From contig NZ_CP044532.1 in NCBI RefSeq assembly GCF_026427775.1, positions 1,674,001 through 1,738,000 of the forward strand: a stretch of DNA of 64,000 nt. The letters are read 5' to 3'. This document shows, one piece after another, positions 7,987 through 15,469 of this stretch (positions are counted from its first letter, which is position 1; every line of letters begins with the position of its first letter). A program made the position numbers and the translations under genes. Source of the DNA: Arthrobacter sp. CDRTa11. GTDB lineage: Bacteria; Actinomycetota; Actinomycetes; Actinomycetales; Micrococcaceae. The notes under the pieces are model-generated. The model was not told where the DNA came from and did not search any database. It saw only the letters and a program-made list of their open reading frames with translations.

Positions 7987-8358
7987 TCAGACGGAATCGC
8001 TGAGCCTTGCTTTCCGTGCATCCATCTTTGCCTTTATGCGCGTATAGCGGGGTTCGTTCAGCCGGGACAGGGAGTCGATCATTTCCATGACCATCTCGTC
8101 TTGGTAGGTGTACAAGATCGTCGCCTTCTTTGGAACACGCGCCGCCGTCACGAGCCGGGCTTCCACCAGAATCTTCAAGTGCCGGGACATTTCAGGCTGA
8201 GAGATGTCACCGATTAGTTCGCACAGGTCTTTGCCGGACTTGGGTCCCGTCGACAATTGACGCAAGATGAGCTGCCGGTCGAGGTTAGAAACGGCAAGGA
8301 ACTCTGAATCAACTTTCCAGCTCTGCTCCCACGGGATGGACTTTCCGATACGACTCAT
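7987..8358 (-). CDS. ArsR-family winged-helix transcription regulator
   Basis: The product is 123 residues. The core (residues about 18-85) has the ArsR winged-helix pattern: NLDRQLILRQLSTGPKSG, then SQPEMSRHLKILVEARLV as recognition helix and LVTAARVPKKATILYTY as wing. No metal-binding CXC motif of ArsR/SmtB sensors is present, so it probably senses something else or is constitutive. The start at 8358 has AGGAG 7 nt upstream; a longer frame to 8517 lacks such support. It heads a leftward run of four small genes in the element and may control them. Confidence 0.8.
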   Translation of the reverse strand: MSRIGKSIPWEQSWKVDSEFLAVSNLDRQLILRQLSTGPKSGKDLCELIGDISQPEMSRHLKILVEARLVTAARVPKKATILYTYQDEMVMEMIDSLSRLNEPRYTRIKAKMDARKARLSDSV

Positions 8359-8760
8359 GTTCCGCTCCTTGATGGCTGCTATCTCAATGAAAGTAGCGCC
8401 TGTGACCTGCTCGAAATTTCCGCTCGTTGCCGCTGAGCCGCGCGCAGCGCCGCCGTCCCACTCGACAGCCAGCGAAGAGGTGAGTGGTGCAGGCTCGCTG
8501 GGCATCACCCACCGCATTCACATCAGCGAAGCACCATTTGTCGCGGAGTTCGGGTTTCTCTCGGCGGGGAATATCAGGAACCTTAGGGCAAAACTCACCT
8601 TTAAGGCGAAAGGGATACCGTGGCGGTAATCCGCCTTCACCTCGCATCGTGCTCCAATGGCTGGGAAGCAGCATTCATTGCCGTGCAGCAATAAATGCTG
8701 ACAGATTGCTAGCCCGTACCCCCGCAAAAGTGGACATGCCCAGAAAGCGGCTAACCCCCA
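8359..8760. other. 400-bp gap in the leftward element operon
   Basis: This stretch lies between the ArsR-type gene and the upstream leftward gene. It should hold the regulator's promoter. A leftward open frame at 8518-8727 (69 codons) is possible but lacks a Shine-Dalgarno and reads like non-coding sequence. I see no clear palindrome or terminator. Confidence 0.3.
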
Positions 8761-9120
8761 TCAGAGCGCTCCCTCCATTAGTGCAGTAGTGCCACCAGCG
8801 AGCAGCGACTCATGCTCCGGAAGACGGAGGAGAACACCGAACTCCCATGGCTGTTTCCAGAGCTTGACCTCCACTACTGGAAAGTCCTGCCCGTTCTTCA
8901 GCGCGGACGGTTCGTAGCTGCTCCTGTTGACCTTCGGTTGGTATTGACGCCACTCGTAGTCTTCTCGCAAGGGCAGTATCCCGAAGGACAACACCGACGT
9001 CTCGTCGTCATAGAACAGGGGTCGGTCCTTGTCGACGACGGCGGGATGGATGCCGTTGTGGACGAGCATGGTTCTGATGTTCGTATGGTTGCCAATAGCA
9101 AATTTGATCTCGCGCGTCAT
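8761..9120 (-). CDS. Unknown element protein downstream of the replication gene
   Basis: The 119-residue product begins MTREIKFAIGNHTNIRTMLV and has mixed strand-like segments (VEVKLWKQPWEFGVLLRLPE). Its start overlaps the preceding stop by 4 nt (ATGA), so the two are translationally coupled. No domain is recognised. Position after rep in the same transcription unit suggests a role in replication or copy control, or simple cargo; the sequence does not decide. Confidence 0.6.
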   Translation of the reverse strand: MTREIKFAIGNHTNIRTMLVHNGIHPAVVDKDRPLFYDDETSVLSFGILPLREDYEWRQYQPKVNRSSYEPSALKNGQDFPVVEVKLWKQPWEFGVLLRLPEHESLLAGGTTALMEGAL

Positions 9121-9419
9121 GCCGTCACCGCCGCAGGACGAGCGACCAGCTTGCCAAGAACCGTGTAACGCGCGCCGTCCCTACCGCGCTCGACTTCGGT
9201 AACAAGAACCTCATCGTTGCGAGAGAGCCGCAGCGTCCTGAACTCCGAACCGTTCTCTCCCTGCTGCAAGTTGAACAAGTGGGAGTCGAGTGCCAACCAG
9301 CATTTCAACTGCAACGAGGAAGCGTCCAAGTCCGTCTTGGTGTGTCGTCCACCCCACAGTAAGAACACCTCCGTCCTGAGCAACAAGCTCTTGCCCTCCA
9401 CTGCCGTCTGGTTATCCAT
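9117..9419 (-). CDS. Small unknown protein between rep and the downstream pair
   Basis: The product is 100 residues, strand-rich in appearance (VLLRTEVFLLWGG-like and DEVLVTEVERGRDG segments), without cysteine clusters or membrane segments. A very strong Shine-Dalgarno (GAGAGGAGA) precedes the ATG at 9419. It starts 57 nt after rep and overlaps the next gene by 4 nt. It might be a single-stranded-DNA-binding or accessory replication protein, but this is a guess from position. Confidence 0.6.
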   Translation of the reverse strand: MDNQTAVEGKSLLLRTEVFLLWGGRHTKTDLDASSLQLKCWLALDSHLFNLQQGENGSEFRTLRLSRNDEVLVTEVERGRDGARYTVLGKLVARPAAVTA

Positions 9420-9476
9420 GGTTATCTCCTCTCAAAGTGTTATTGGTGAAAGCCGCTGTCTGCCGCTCTAAGCGCC

Positions 9477-10859
9477 TCAAATGCGATCAAGGGCGTTGAA
9501 TCCGTACATCCTCAAGTTCGTCTCTCCTCTGTCCAGCAGGTCGAAGGGAATGTGGTTCTGAATCTGCTTCGCTCGCATCGCCGCGGTCCTGCCTTGTTTT
9601 GCGAAATACCCGAGCATCTGGGCTATCTGATCATCGATAGTTTTAGGACGCTCAGGACGCGCAGACCCCGTAGGTACATGGGTCATGTTGCGCTTCTTCG
9701 GGGACACCGTCTTGGTTGCGATTCTCACTACACGTTCAAACCACTGAGCGAACGTGTATCCCGAGAGTCGGGAGAAGTAGGGGGACTTCCTCGGGTAAGA
9801 CGACAATCCGTCCGGCTCACTCAGGTAGAAGTGAACATGAGCAGTACCGCTTTGCATGTGACCGCAGACCATCTTGGTTCCTGCGACCGGAGTGAACTCC
9901 AGCTTCCAGATGCACTGCATGGAAGTGCCGAACGCAACCTCAAACTGTTCGAAAATGAACTTGTTGATCCGGTACCTCAGGTTGCCAGTGAATTCATCAG
10001 CCATTCCTTCTTCCAGCAGTACATACGTAGCCAGAACCTGATTTTCAAGGATCGGAGTCAGCTCACGCTTCCCCAGTACCTTTCGCATTTTGCGAGCAGT
10101 ATCAGCGCTGAACTTCACCGTCACTCGCTTTAAGTGGTCGTACTTGGCTAGTAGCGCCGCATACTCTTCCTGTTCCAGCTCACGCTTAGTCAGCTTGCGG
10201 AGGTCGATGTTCGCTACAGAATCAAGGGACTCAACCTGCTCTGCTTCCTGAATGTCATCACGGAGCCCCGTTACGGAAACAGAAGGAATCATGCTGTCTG
10301 AATTAGAAGGTGCATCAGACTGAGTTCCTGCTGCTGGAACCAGATTGTACTCATCAAGAAATCCCGATGACGCTGAAGTAAGAGGAATCAGGGTGGTACT
10401 GGATGTACTGCGCAAGGGAACAAAGGGGGCTGAAGAAGTGCCCTTAATAGTCCCTGTGGAATTCCAGAGGGAAGCACCGGATACAACTTCCCCAGAACGG
10501 CGGGGGATATCGGATGTTCTGATATCCGCTTTGGGTGTCACTTTGTTGACACTCTTGCTTCGCTGAGAAGTGGGGCTTACTCGGTTTATAAATGCAACCA
10601 ATTCAGTGCGCGTCCGGCGGAAGTACATCGGTTCGCAACCCTCAGCCAAATGCTCATCGAAGGCGACGAGATCAAGGCTGGAGAAGATACCGTGGTATTT
10701 CACAACCTCGACTACGTGCAGGTGCAACATTGCGGAGCGCAGCGTCTCACGTTCAGCAGCGCTATTGGACGCCACGTATGAGGCAAGCAGCTCAGACATG
10801 GGATCAATGGTGAACTTGCTGGAGCGTTCCGACAGGCAAGGAGTTGCGACAGAGGACAT
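9477..10859 (-). CDS. Putative rolling-circle (HUH) replication initiator
   Basis: The product is 460 residues. The C-terminal third shows the three signatures of HUH initiators in order: a hydrophobic strand WKLEFTP about residue 315, the two-histidine motif AHVHFYL about residues 340-346, and YFAK at 418-421, which fits the motif-3 YxxK with Tyr as nicking residue. Such proteins nick one strand at an origin and start rolling-circle replication. The N-terminal 230 residues are Ser/Thr-rich and unfamiliar. The ATG at 10859 has GGAAGGGG upstream; an in-frame start near 10946 is possible. Rep beside int matches actinomycete integrative elements. A relaxase or unknown protein remains possible. 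Confidence 0.6.
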   Translation of the reverse strand: MSSVATPCLSERSSKFTIDPMSELLASYVASNSAAERETLRSAMLHLHVVEVVKYHGIFSSLDLVAFDEHLAEGCEPMYFRRTRTELVAFINRVSPTSQRSKSVNKVTPKADIRTSDIPRRSGEVVSGASLWNSTGTIKGTSSAPFVPLRSTSSTTLIPLTSASSGFLDEYNLVPAAGTQSDAPSNSDSMIPSVSVTGLRDDIQEAEQVESLDSVANIDLRKLTKRELEQEEYAALLAKYDHLKRVTVKFSADTARKMRKVLGKRELTPILENQVLATYVLLEEGMADEFTGNLRYRINKFIFEQFEVAFGTSMQCIWKLEFTPVAGTKMVCGHMQSGTAHVHFYLSEPDGLSSYPRKSPYFSRLSGYTFAQWFERVVRIATKTVSPKKRNMTHVPTGSARPERPKTIDDQIAQMLGYFAKQGRTAAMRAKQIQNHIPFDLLDRGETNLRMYGFNALDRI

Positions 10860-10999
10860 GATGGGGCACCCCTTCCGGGATAATTTCGCATGAATCAGTG
10901 GGGGTAGCCGGGAGCGAAGCGAACTCGGAACGCTCCAGAAGCTCAAGCTACTGAGGATATGTTTCTATATTTCGGATCGTCGTCACTGGCTATCGATAG

Positions 11000-11185
11000 C
11001 TACTTGCTGGCGGCGATTCCATGTTTCGCGGCAATAGCCTTGAGGATTCTGTACTCCTCGGCTTGCGCCTTGTTCCTTGCCTTGATGCTGTCGGCATTGC
11101 GCCTGTAGCGAGCAGCCAGTGTGATCCGGCGGCATTCGGGGCAGAATGCTTCGTTGTGAACGTGACGTCGTTTGCAGGTCTTCAT
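11000..11185 (-). CDS. Small basic zinc-ribbon-like protein
   Basis: The product is 61 residues, with three Cys (positions 4, 15, 18) and two His, including FCPECRR, then a strongly basic helix (RYRRNADSIKARNKAQAEEY). It is probably a small nucleic-acid-binding protein. The ATG at 11185 has an ideal Shine-Dalgarno (AAAGGAGGTGACC), better than the earlier in-frame start at 11206. It lies directly upstream of rep on the same strand, the place where actinomycete integrative elements often carry an excisionase or small regulator. It lacks a recognisable MerR/Xis helix-turn-helix. Confidence 0.6.
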   Translation of the reverse strand: MKTCKRRHVHNEAFCPECRRITLAARYRRNADSIKARNKAQAEEYRILKAIAAKHGIAASK

Positions 11186-11664
11186 GGTCACCTCCTTTCC
11201 TTTCATCTTGTCTTGGCTGTTGCATTCGCTTTCCCGAAACCTGCAGCTTCCGAATAGCTCGCTTTAGTTACATTGGCAACATTAGCGGATGAATTCATCA
11301 ACGTTTCTTCAGTGCAGTGACGACAAACAAGAGAAACGGTTTGGACCATCCCTGCGTTTCTCGGAGCGTCTCTCTCAAAGCGACAACGAGGTTTACATGA
11401 ACTTCCGCGCCATCATTAGGAATCAGGGATACTATGCGGCAAAATAGATCGTTGTCCCCTTTAGGTGCTCAGTGAAGGTCGCCCACTTCGACAGTTACTT
11501 AGGGCTCGAAACTGGCGAAAGTCGTGTGCACGAAGAAGACGTAGGTGCAGCCGATGACAAGCACCCGGTGACACCACCAGCCGTCATGAACCCAGAATGT
11601 CTGTCTGTCAACGTAGTGTCTGGACCAGCAAGGGATTCGGATGCCATGGGGGAGGACAGACCAG
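11186..11664. other. Divergent control region between replication module and integrase
   Basis: About 480 bases separate the leftward small gene and the rightward integrase. The part near 11250-11310 is AT-richer than its surroundings and has a 12-bp palindrome, GATGAATTCATC at 11288-11299, a possible operator. A rightward open frame at 11472-11696 overlaps the integrase start and is not convincing. No RNA gene is seen. Confidence 0.4.
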
Positions 11665-13122
11665 ATGTTGAACACGGAAGATGCAAAGGAAGTTAGGAAC
11701 CCGCGCGGGGAAGGCAGCATCAAGCCATACTCCGGGGGAGGTTATCGCGTGCGCCTCACCGTGAACGGCGTCAAGAAGTCCAAACTTGTGGCTACGCCCA
11801 AAGAAGGGCGCGATCAGGTCAGGGCGTGGAAGAACCAGTCCGATGAAGGTCTGCTCATCTCGGGCGCGAAGTCAGAATTGATCGAGGTCATCGAGGGCTG
11901 GTTTCGTGAGGGCTGCAAAGACAACCCGAACCACAAAGACCTCGCCATCAGTACCATTCAGGGGTACCGCCAGAAGACTGACGCCTACATCGCCCACGCG
12001 CCGATCGCGCATATTAGAATGAACAGCCTCACCGCCGAGCACATTGGTTCCTTCATTCGGTCACTGGCAAATGGCGAATTTGCAGAGCACAAAACTAAGA
12101 CCCTCACTAAAGAACTGAATTCCATCAAGATCACTGATCCACTGCAAAGTCAGAAGCGAATACGGATCACGGCGCAGATGCCAAAGCGCACGGAATACGG
12201 GACCTCAATTCAGAGACAGTGTTATGCGGTGATCAGGGACGCGCTGAAATTTGCCGTCGCCCAGCGGCTCGTTTCGCGAAATGTTGCTGTTGACTACGCC
12301 GCGCCGGGAGCGCAGACCAACTCCCAGCGGGACGCTGGTCACCTCACGCGGGAAGAGGAGCGGCACGGATACGAATTGTCTGATCTCCAGCGCTGGAAAG
12401 TACTGGCTGCACTCGATGAGCCAGTGAACGCTCGGATGAAGCTCCGTTGGACCCTCGCCCTTATATACGGCGTCCGTCCCGGTGAAGCCCTTGGAATTTG
12501 TTTTTCAGATGTGGACTACGGGACCAAAGAGCTGGTGATCCGCCGTCAGTTGCAGCCGGTGACCGGACGAGGCAACATACTTGTCCCTCGTGTAAAGACG
12601 CCCTCAGGCAAGCGAACTATCCCCTTGCGCGATGACACCCTCCAGCTATTCAAAGAAGCATCACGACGGAAGCGCCGCGAAAAGCGGTCTCCGAACTGGA
12701 CCCAGTATGAGTTCGATGGCAGAGAGTACGATCTCGTCTTCACGCAGCTAAACGGACGAAGCATCCCACAGCGTCTCGATGACACCAACTGGAAGCGGTT
12801 CCTCAAGTCCGCCGGTGTGCCGGAAGTTCGTCGCTATGTGGCTAGGCATGATGCCGCCAGTCAGATGATGGCTAAGCCGGGGGTAGACCACATCGCGGTC
12901 AGCTCCATCCTTGGGCACTCTGATCCAAGCTTCACGTGGCGGAAGTACTCCCATGCTCTTGAAGGCAAGAAGCGGAGTGTTATTGATGCCATGGGTAACT
13001 CGGTTGTAGACAGTGTGTTTGCGTGGAAAGAACGTCTCGAAGAAGAACACGGGCGCGCATGGATGATCGAAAACAATATCTCTCCGAACGAATGGGACGA
13101 GGACGGGGAACTGGTCTCGTAG
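11665..13122 (+). CDS. int: Tyrosine site-specific recombinase (integrase)
   Basis: The product is 485 residues. It should catalyse integration and excision of the element at the tRNA site just downstream. The N-terminal part (GEGSIKPYSGGGYRVRLTVNG) is an AP2-like arm-binding domain and is followed by a core-binding domain. The catalytic domain shows Arg271 (YGVRPGEAL), Arg394-His395 (VARHDAASQ), a GHS motif and the nucleophile Tyr428 (RKYSHA). The ATG at 11665 is preferred because GGGGGAGG lies upstream; an ATG at 11641 is in frame. A terminator follows, and CACTACGG repeats lie between it and the att site. Confidence 0.93.
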   Translation: MLNTEDAKEVRNPRGEGSIKPYSGGGYRVRLTVNGVKKSKLVATPKEGRDQVRAWKNQSDEGLLISGAKSELIEVIEGWFREGCKDNPNHKDLAISTIQGYRQKTDAYIAHAPIAHIRMNSLTAEHIGSFIRSLANGEFAEHKTKTLTKELNSIKITDPLQSQKRIRITAQMPKRTEYGTSIQRQCYAVIRDALKFAVAQRLVSRNVAVDYAAPGAQTNSQRDAGHLTREEERHGYELSDLQRWKVLAALDEPVNARMKLRWTLALIYGVRPGEALGICFSDVDYGTKELVIRRQLQPVTGRGNILVPRVKTPSGKRTIPLRDDTLQLFKEASRRKRREKRSPNWTQYEFDGREYDLVFTQLNGRSIPQRLDDTNWKRFLKSAGVPEVRRYVARHDAASQMMAKPGVDHIAVSSILGHSDPSFTWRKYSHALEGKKRSVIDAMGNSVVDSVFAWKERLEEEHGRAWMIENNISPNEWDEDGELVS

Positions 13123-13142
13123 GACCAGCAATCTAGGAGAAG

Positions 13143-13177
13143 AAAAGCCCGTAGTGTCATGGCACTACGGGCTTTTT
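13143..13177 (+). terminator. Strong Rho-independent terminator after the integrase
   Basis: A 14-bp perfect stem (AAAAGCCCGTAGTG and its complement) with a 6-nt loop ends in a T run, 20 nt after the integrase stop. The stem contains one inverted and one direct copy of the CACTACGG element that recurs downstream. Confidence 0.85.
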
Positions 13178-13296
13178 CATGTTGTCGCTTCGTCGGGAAT
13201 GATTCTAAGAGCGGCGTGCCTGTCAAATAAGGGATAGGAACCCCCTACTCCATGTCACTACGTTCGCTCGTCCGTGGCACTACGGTGTCACTACGG
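13163..13296. repeat. CACTACG(G) repeats between int and the attachment site
   Basis: CACTACG occurs in direct orientation at 13163, 13256, 13278 and 13289, and inverted at 13150-13156. Three copies are followed by a further G. Clustered short repeats next to a tyrosine-integrase attachment site are typical of arm-type integrase or excisionase binding sites. That role is inferred from position. Confidence 0.5.
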
Positions 13297-13410
13297 TTGA
13301 CCATGCCGTCGAGGTTGCGCATCGCGGTACCATGTGGCTGGTTTCCCGCTCTGGTAGTCAATGCCTTCGGGGGTACTTGACAGCGTGCGATCTGCCTGCT
13401 GCGCCCAGCG

Positions 13411-13457
13411 CGGGACTCATAATCCTAAGGTCCTCGGTTCAAGTCCGAGTAGCCCTA
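13411..13457 (+). other. 3' half of a tRNA gene with CAU anticodon loop (attachment site junction)
   Basis: The sequence has an anticodon loop CTCATAA (CAT at 13418-13420), a 5-nt variable loop, a perfect T-arm (CTCGG, loop TTCAAGT, CCGAG at 13433-13449), the acceptor 3' strand TAGCCCT and discriminator A at 13457. The 5' half is missing: no AGGGCTA acceptor strand or D-arm lies upstream, and the first anticodon-stem pair is mismatched. This is the duplicated core left by integration, so the working tRNA is expected at the other end of the element. CCA is not encoded (CCG follows). Confidence 0.78.
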
Positions 13458-13491
13458 CCGCAGGTATCCATTGCCACAACTGAATAACACC

Positions 13492-13533
13492 AAAGAAACC
13501 ATGACCGACTCACAGCCGGCCATGGTTTCTTTT
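13492..13533 (+). terminator. Terminator of the original tRNA gene
   Basis: AAAGAAACCATG at 13492-13503 pairs with CATGGTTTCTTT at 13521-13532, with further T residues after it, 35 nt beyond the tRNA fragment. It is probably the native tRNA terminator and thus chromosomal, which marks the element boundary just upstream. Confidence 0.65.
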
Positions 13534-13556
13534 GTTTTCAGCCGCAGTTGCGGTAT

Positions 13557-13572
13557 GTTACTGACCAGTAAC
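13557..13572. promoter_or_regulatory. Palindromic operator before the acyl-CoA dehydrogenase
   Basis: GTTACTG-AC-CAGTAAC is a 7-bp perfect inverted repeat 60 nt upstream of the dehydrogenase start. Its form fits operators of TetR-family fatty-acid or acyl-CoA regulators. The regulator itself is not next to it. Confidence 0.5.
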
Positions 13573-13632
13573 TTATCGATACTGCTAAGCCCGGGCCCAG
13601 CCCGGCACTGCTGATCCTTGTGTGAGGAAACC

Positions 13633-14823
13633 ATGTCCAAAGCCGCTTTTGACATCAACAGCCTTCCGTATGCCGACGGTGACTTCTTTGCCTTCGAGCA
13701 GCTGCTCACTGCCAAGGAGCAGGACCGGCTCGCCGAGATTCGCGCGTTCCTGGCGCGTGAAGTACGCCCCATTGCCGTGGACTGCTGGAACCGGGGCGAA
13801 TTCCCGATGGAGCTCATTCCCAAGCTTGCCGAGATTGATCTGGTCAGTCCGGTCAGGCGGCAGGGGAATTCGAACCTCTTCGCCGGCCTGGTCCATGCCG
13901 AGGCCACCCGTGCCGATACGTCCATAGCGACCTTTATGGGTGTCCACGACGGTCTGTTCACAGGGTCCATAGAGGCGCTTGCCTCGCAGGAGCAGCAAGA
14001 AGCCTGGCTTCCGGACATCTATTCGCTGAAGAAGATTGGTGCATTTGGGCTCACGGAGCCGCTTGGTGGTTCCGACGTCGCCGGCGGTACCCGAACCACC
14101 GCGCAGAAGGACGGGGATGCCTGGATCCTGAATGGTGCCAAACGATGGATCGGCAACGCCACCTTCTCCGACTGGGTGGTCATCTATGCGCGGGACCTGG
14201 CCGACAACCAGGTCAAGGGCTTTATGGTGGACACCTCGCTCGAAGGATTCAGCGCTACAAAGATCGAGAACAAGATTTCCCTGCGCACGGTCCAGAACGC
14301 GGACATCGTCCTGAATAACGTGGTGGTTCCCGATTTCTTCAAGCTTGCCAACGCCAACAGTTTCCGCGACACCAACAAGGTACTCAAGGTAACCCGCCTG
14401 GGGGTTGGCTGGCAGGCTGTGGGGCAGCAGCTGGCCGCGTTCGACGTCGCCCGGCGCTATGCCGTGGAGCGCCATCAGTTTGGCCGTCCGCTGGCGTCCT
14501 TCCAGCTGGTCCAAAGCCAGCTGGTCCAGATTCTCGGCAACGCCGTGAGCTCGATGGGCATGATGGTGCGGCTCTCCCAGCTTGAGGACGCGGGCCTGGC
14601 CAAGGACGAACAGTCCGCGCTGGCCAAGGCCTTCACCACCGCCAGGATGCGCGAAAGCGTGGCAATCGGGCGGAGCCTGCTGGGCGGCAATGGCATTGTC
14701 ACCGACTTTGAGATGGCCAAGATCTTTGCGGATGCGGAAGCCATCTACTCCTATGAGGGGACCCACGAGGTCAACACCCTGGTGACGGGCCGGGCCATCA
14801 CCGGCATCTCCGCGATCGTCTAG
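13633..14823 (+). CDS. Acyl-CoA dehydrogenase, glutaryl-CoA dehydrogenase type
   Basis: The product is 396 residues, the usual family size. It is an FAD enzyme oxidising an acyl-CoA to the enoyl-CoA. Signatures are FGLTEPLGGSDVAGG (flavin/substrate), KRWIGNATFSDW, and YEGTHEVNTLVTGRAITG near the C-terminus, where the Glu of YEGT is the likely catalytic base. The C-terminal pattern is closest to glutaryl-CoA dehydrogenases (lysine/tryptophan catabolism), though other short-chain substrates are possible. The ATG at 13633 is preceded by GAGGAAA; a TTG at 13618 is in frame. It is the first intact chromosomal gene after the element and is monocistronic. Confidence 0.85.
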   Translation: MSKAAFDINSLPYADGDFFAFEQLLTAKEQDRLAEIRAFLAREVRPIAVDCWNRGEFPMELIPKLAEIDLVSPVRRQGNSNLFAGLVHAEATRADTSIATFMGVHDGLFTGSIEALASQEQQEAWLPDIYSLKKIGAFGLTEPLGGSDVAGGTRTTAQKDGDAWILNGAKRWIGNATFSDWVVIYARDLADNQVKGFMVDTSLEGFSATKIENKISLRTVQNADIVLNNVVVPDFFKLANANSFRDTNKVLKVTRLGVGWQAVGQQLAAFDVARRYAVERHQFGRPLASFQLVQSQLVQILGNAVSSMGMMVRLSQLEDAGLAKDEQSALAKAFTTARMRESVAIGRSLLGGNGIVTDFEMAKIFADAEAIYSYEGTHEVNTLVTGRAITGISAIV

Positions 14824-14905
14824 CTGGGTAGTCCATCTAGCTGTCGGAACGTTGGCGGCGGGGCAAGCCCTGGCCGGAGCCGCAGCCGCCCTGGACGGAG
14901 CCAGG

Positions 14906-15469
14906 CTAAGGAGCTCCGCTGCGGGGAAGCAGGACGGACGGGCGGAGGTCCATGACGAACTGCAGCGGATTGACATACTCATCCCCCTGCCTGACGCCCC
15001 AGTGCACGCACGGGCCGGACCGGCAATGCCCCGGGAGCAGCGTGCCGATGAGCTGGCCTCTAGCGACGACAGTCCCGGTGGCCAGGTCACTCTGCACAGG
15101 TTCAAAACTGCTGCGCAGTCCGTTCCCGTGATCGATGGTGATGACCGGGCGGTCAACCACCACACCCACAAAGCTGACAGTTCCGGGAGCCGGGGAGGTG
15201 AGCTCGGCGCCATCGTGGATTGCGGCGAGGTCCACGCCGCGATGGCCGCTCATCCACGGCTTGTCCGGTGGGTCGAAGGGCCGCAGCACCGACGGCTTCG
15301 GAGCGAGCGGCCAGGCCCAGGAGGGACGTGCCGCGCCCGGGTCACTACCTTGCCGCAGCTCCGGGGACTGTGCTCCTGACGTGATTCCGCCCGTGGAAAG
15401 GACTTCGCCTGAGGGCGCCACCGATGCGGGCAGCAGAAGCAGGGCGGCGAGGAGTGCTGGCGCTTTCAT
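14906..15469 (-). CDS. Secreted M23-family (LytM-like) peptidoglycan hydrolase homologue
   Basis: The product is 187 residues with a signal peptide (MKAPALLAALLLLPASVAPS). The M23 domain shows GHRGVDLAA with the zinc ligands His and Asp, and a C-terminal CVHWGVR. In classical M23 peptidases this second motif is HxH; here the first His aligns with Cys and the second is kept, so activity may be altered. It could cut peptidoglycan cross-links or act as a regulator of other hydrolases. Divergent placement upstream of rpsB is a recurrent actinobacterial arrangement. The start at 15469 gives the best signal peptide; the frame extends to 15508. Confidence 0.8.
   Translation of the reverse strand: MKAPALLAALLLLPASVAPSGEVLSTGGITSGAQSPELRQGSDPGAARPSWAWPLAPKPSVLRPFDPPDKPWMSGHRGVDLAAIHDGAELTSPAPGTVSFVGVVVDRPVITIDHGNGLRSSFEPVQSDLATGTVVARGQLIGTLLPGHCRSGPCVHWGVRQGDEYVNPLQFVMDLRPSVLLPRSGAP

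Larger units (their letters stand above)
1..13457. mobile_element. Right-hand part of an integrated element at a tRNA gene
   Basis: The stretch ends with a tyrosine integrase reading toward a 3'-half tRNA copy at 13411-13457, the usual signature of site-specific integration into a tRNA gene. It carries accessory genes absent from core actinobacterial gene order, including a restriction subunit, many small overlapping unknown genes and a putative HUH replication initiator. From 13633 on the genes are ordinary chromosomal ones. The left end and the intact tRNA are outside the window. Int and Rep together suggest an actinomycete integrative element or a mobilizable or satellite relative. No FtsK/Tra-type transfer gene or phage structural gene is seen here, so transfer ability is unknown. 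Confidence 0.8.

Noticed and set aside
8518..8727. Leftward 69-codon frame in the gap of the element operon
   Set aside because: No Shine-Dalgarno, atypical composition and no coupling to neighbours. Left as unassigned intergenic sequence.
11472..11696. Rightward 74-codon frame before int
   Set aside because: It overlaps the integrase start in another frame and has no good ribosome site.
13411..13457. Complete tRNA gene
   Set aside because: Only the anticodon, T-arm and 3' acceptor strand are present. The 5' acceptor strand and D-arm are missing, so it is a fragment at the junction.
13585..15213. 542-codon minus-strand frame across the acyl-CoA dehydrogenase and M23 gene
   Set aside because: It spans two well-supported genes, is low in recognisable motifs and is rich in repeated His/Gly/Asp typical of antisense translation.
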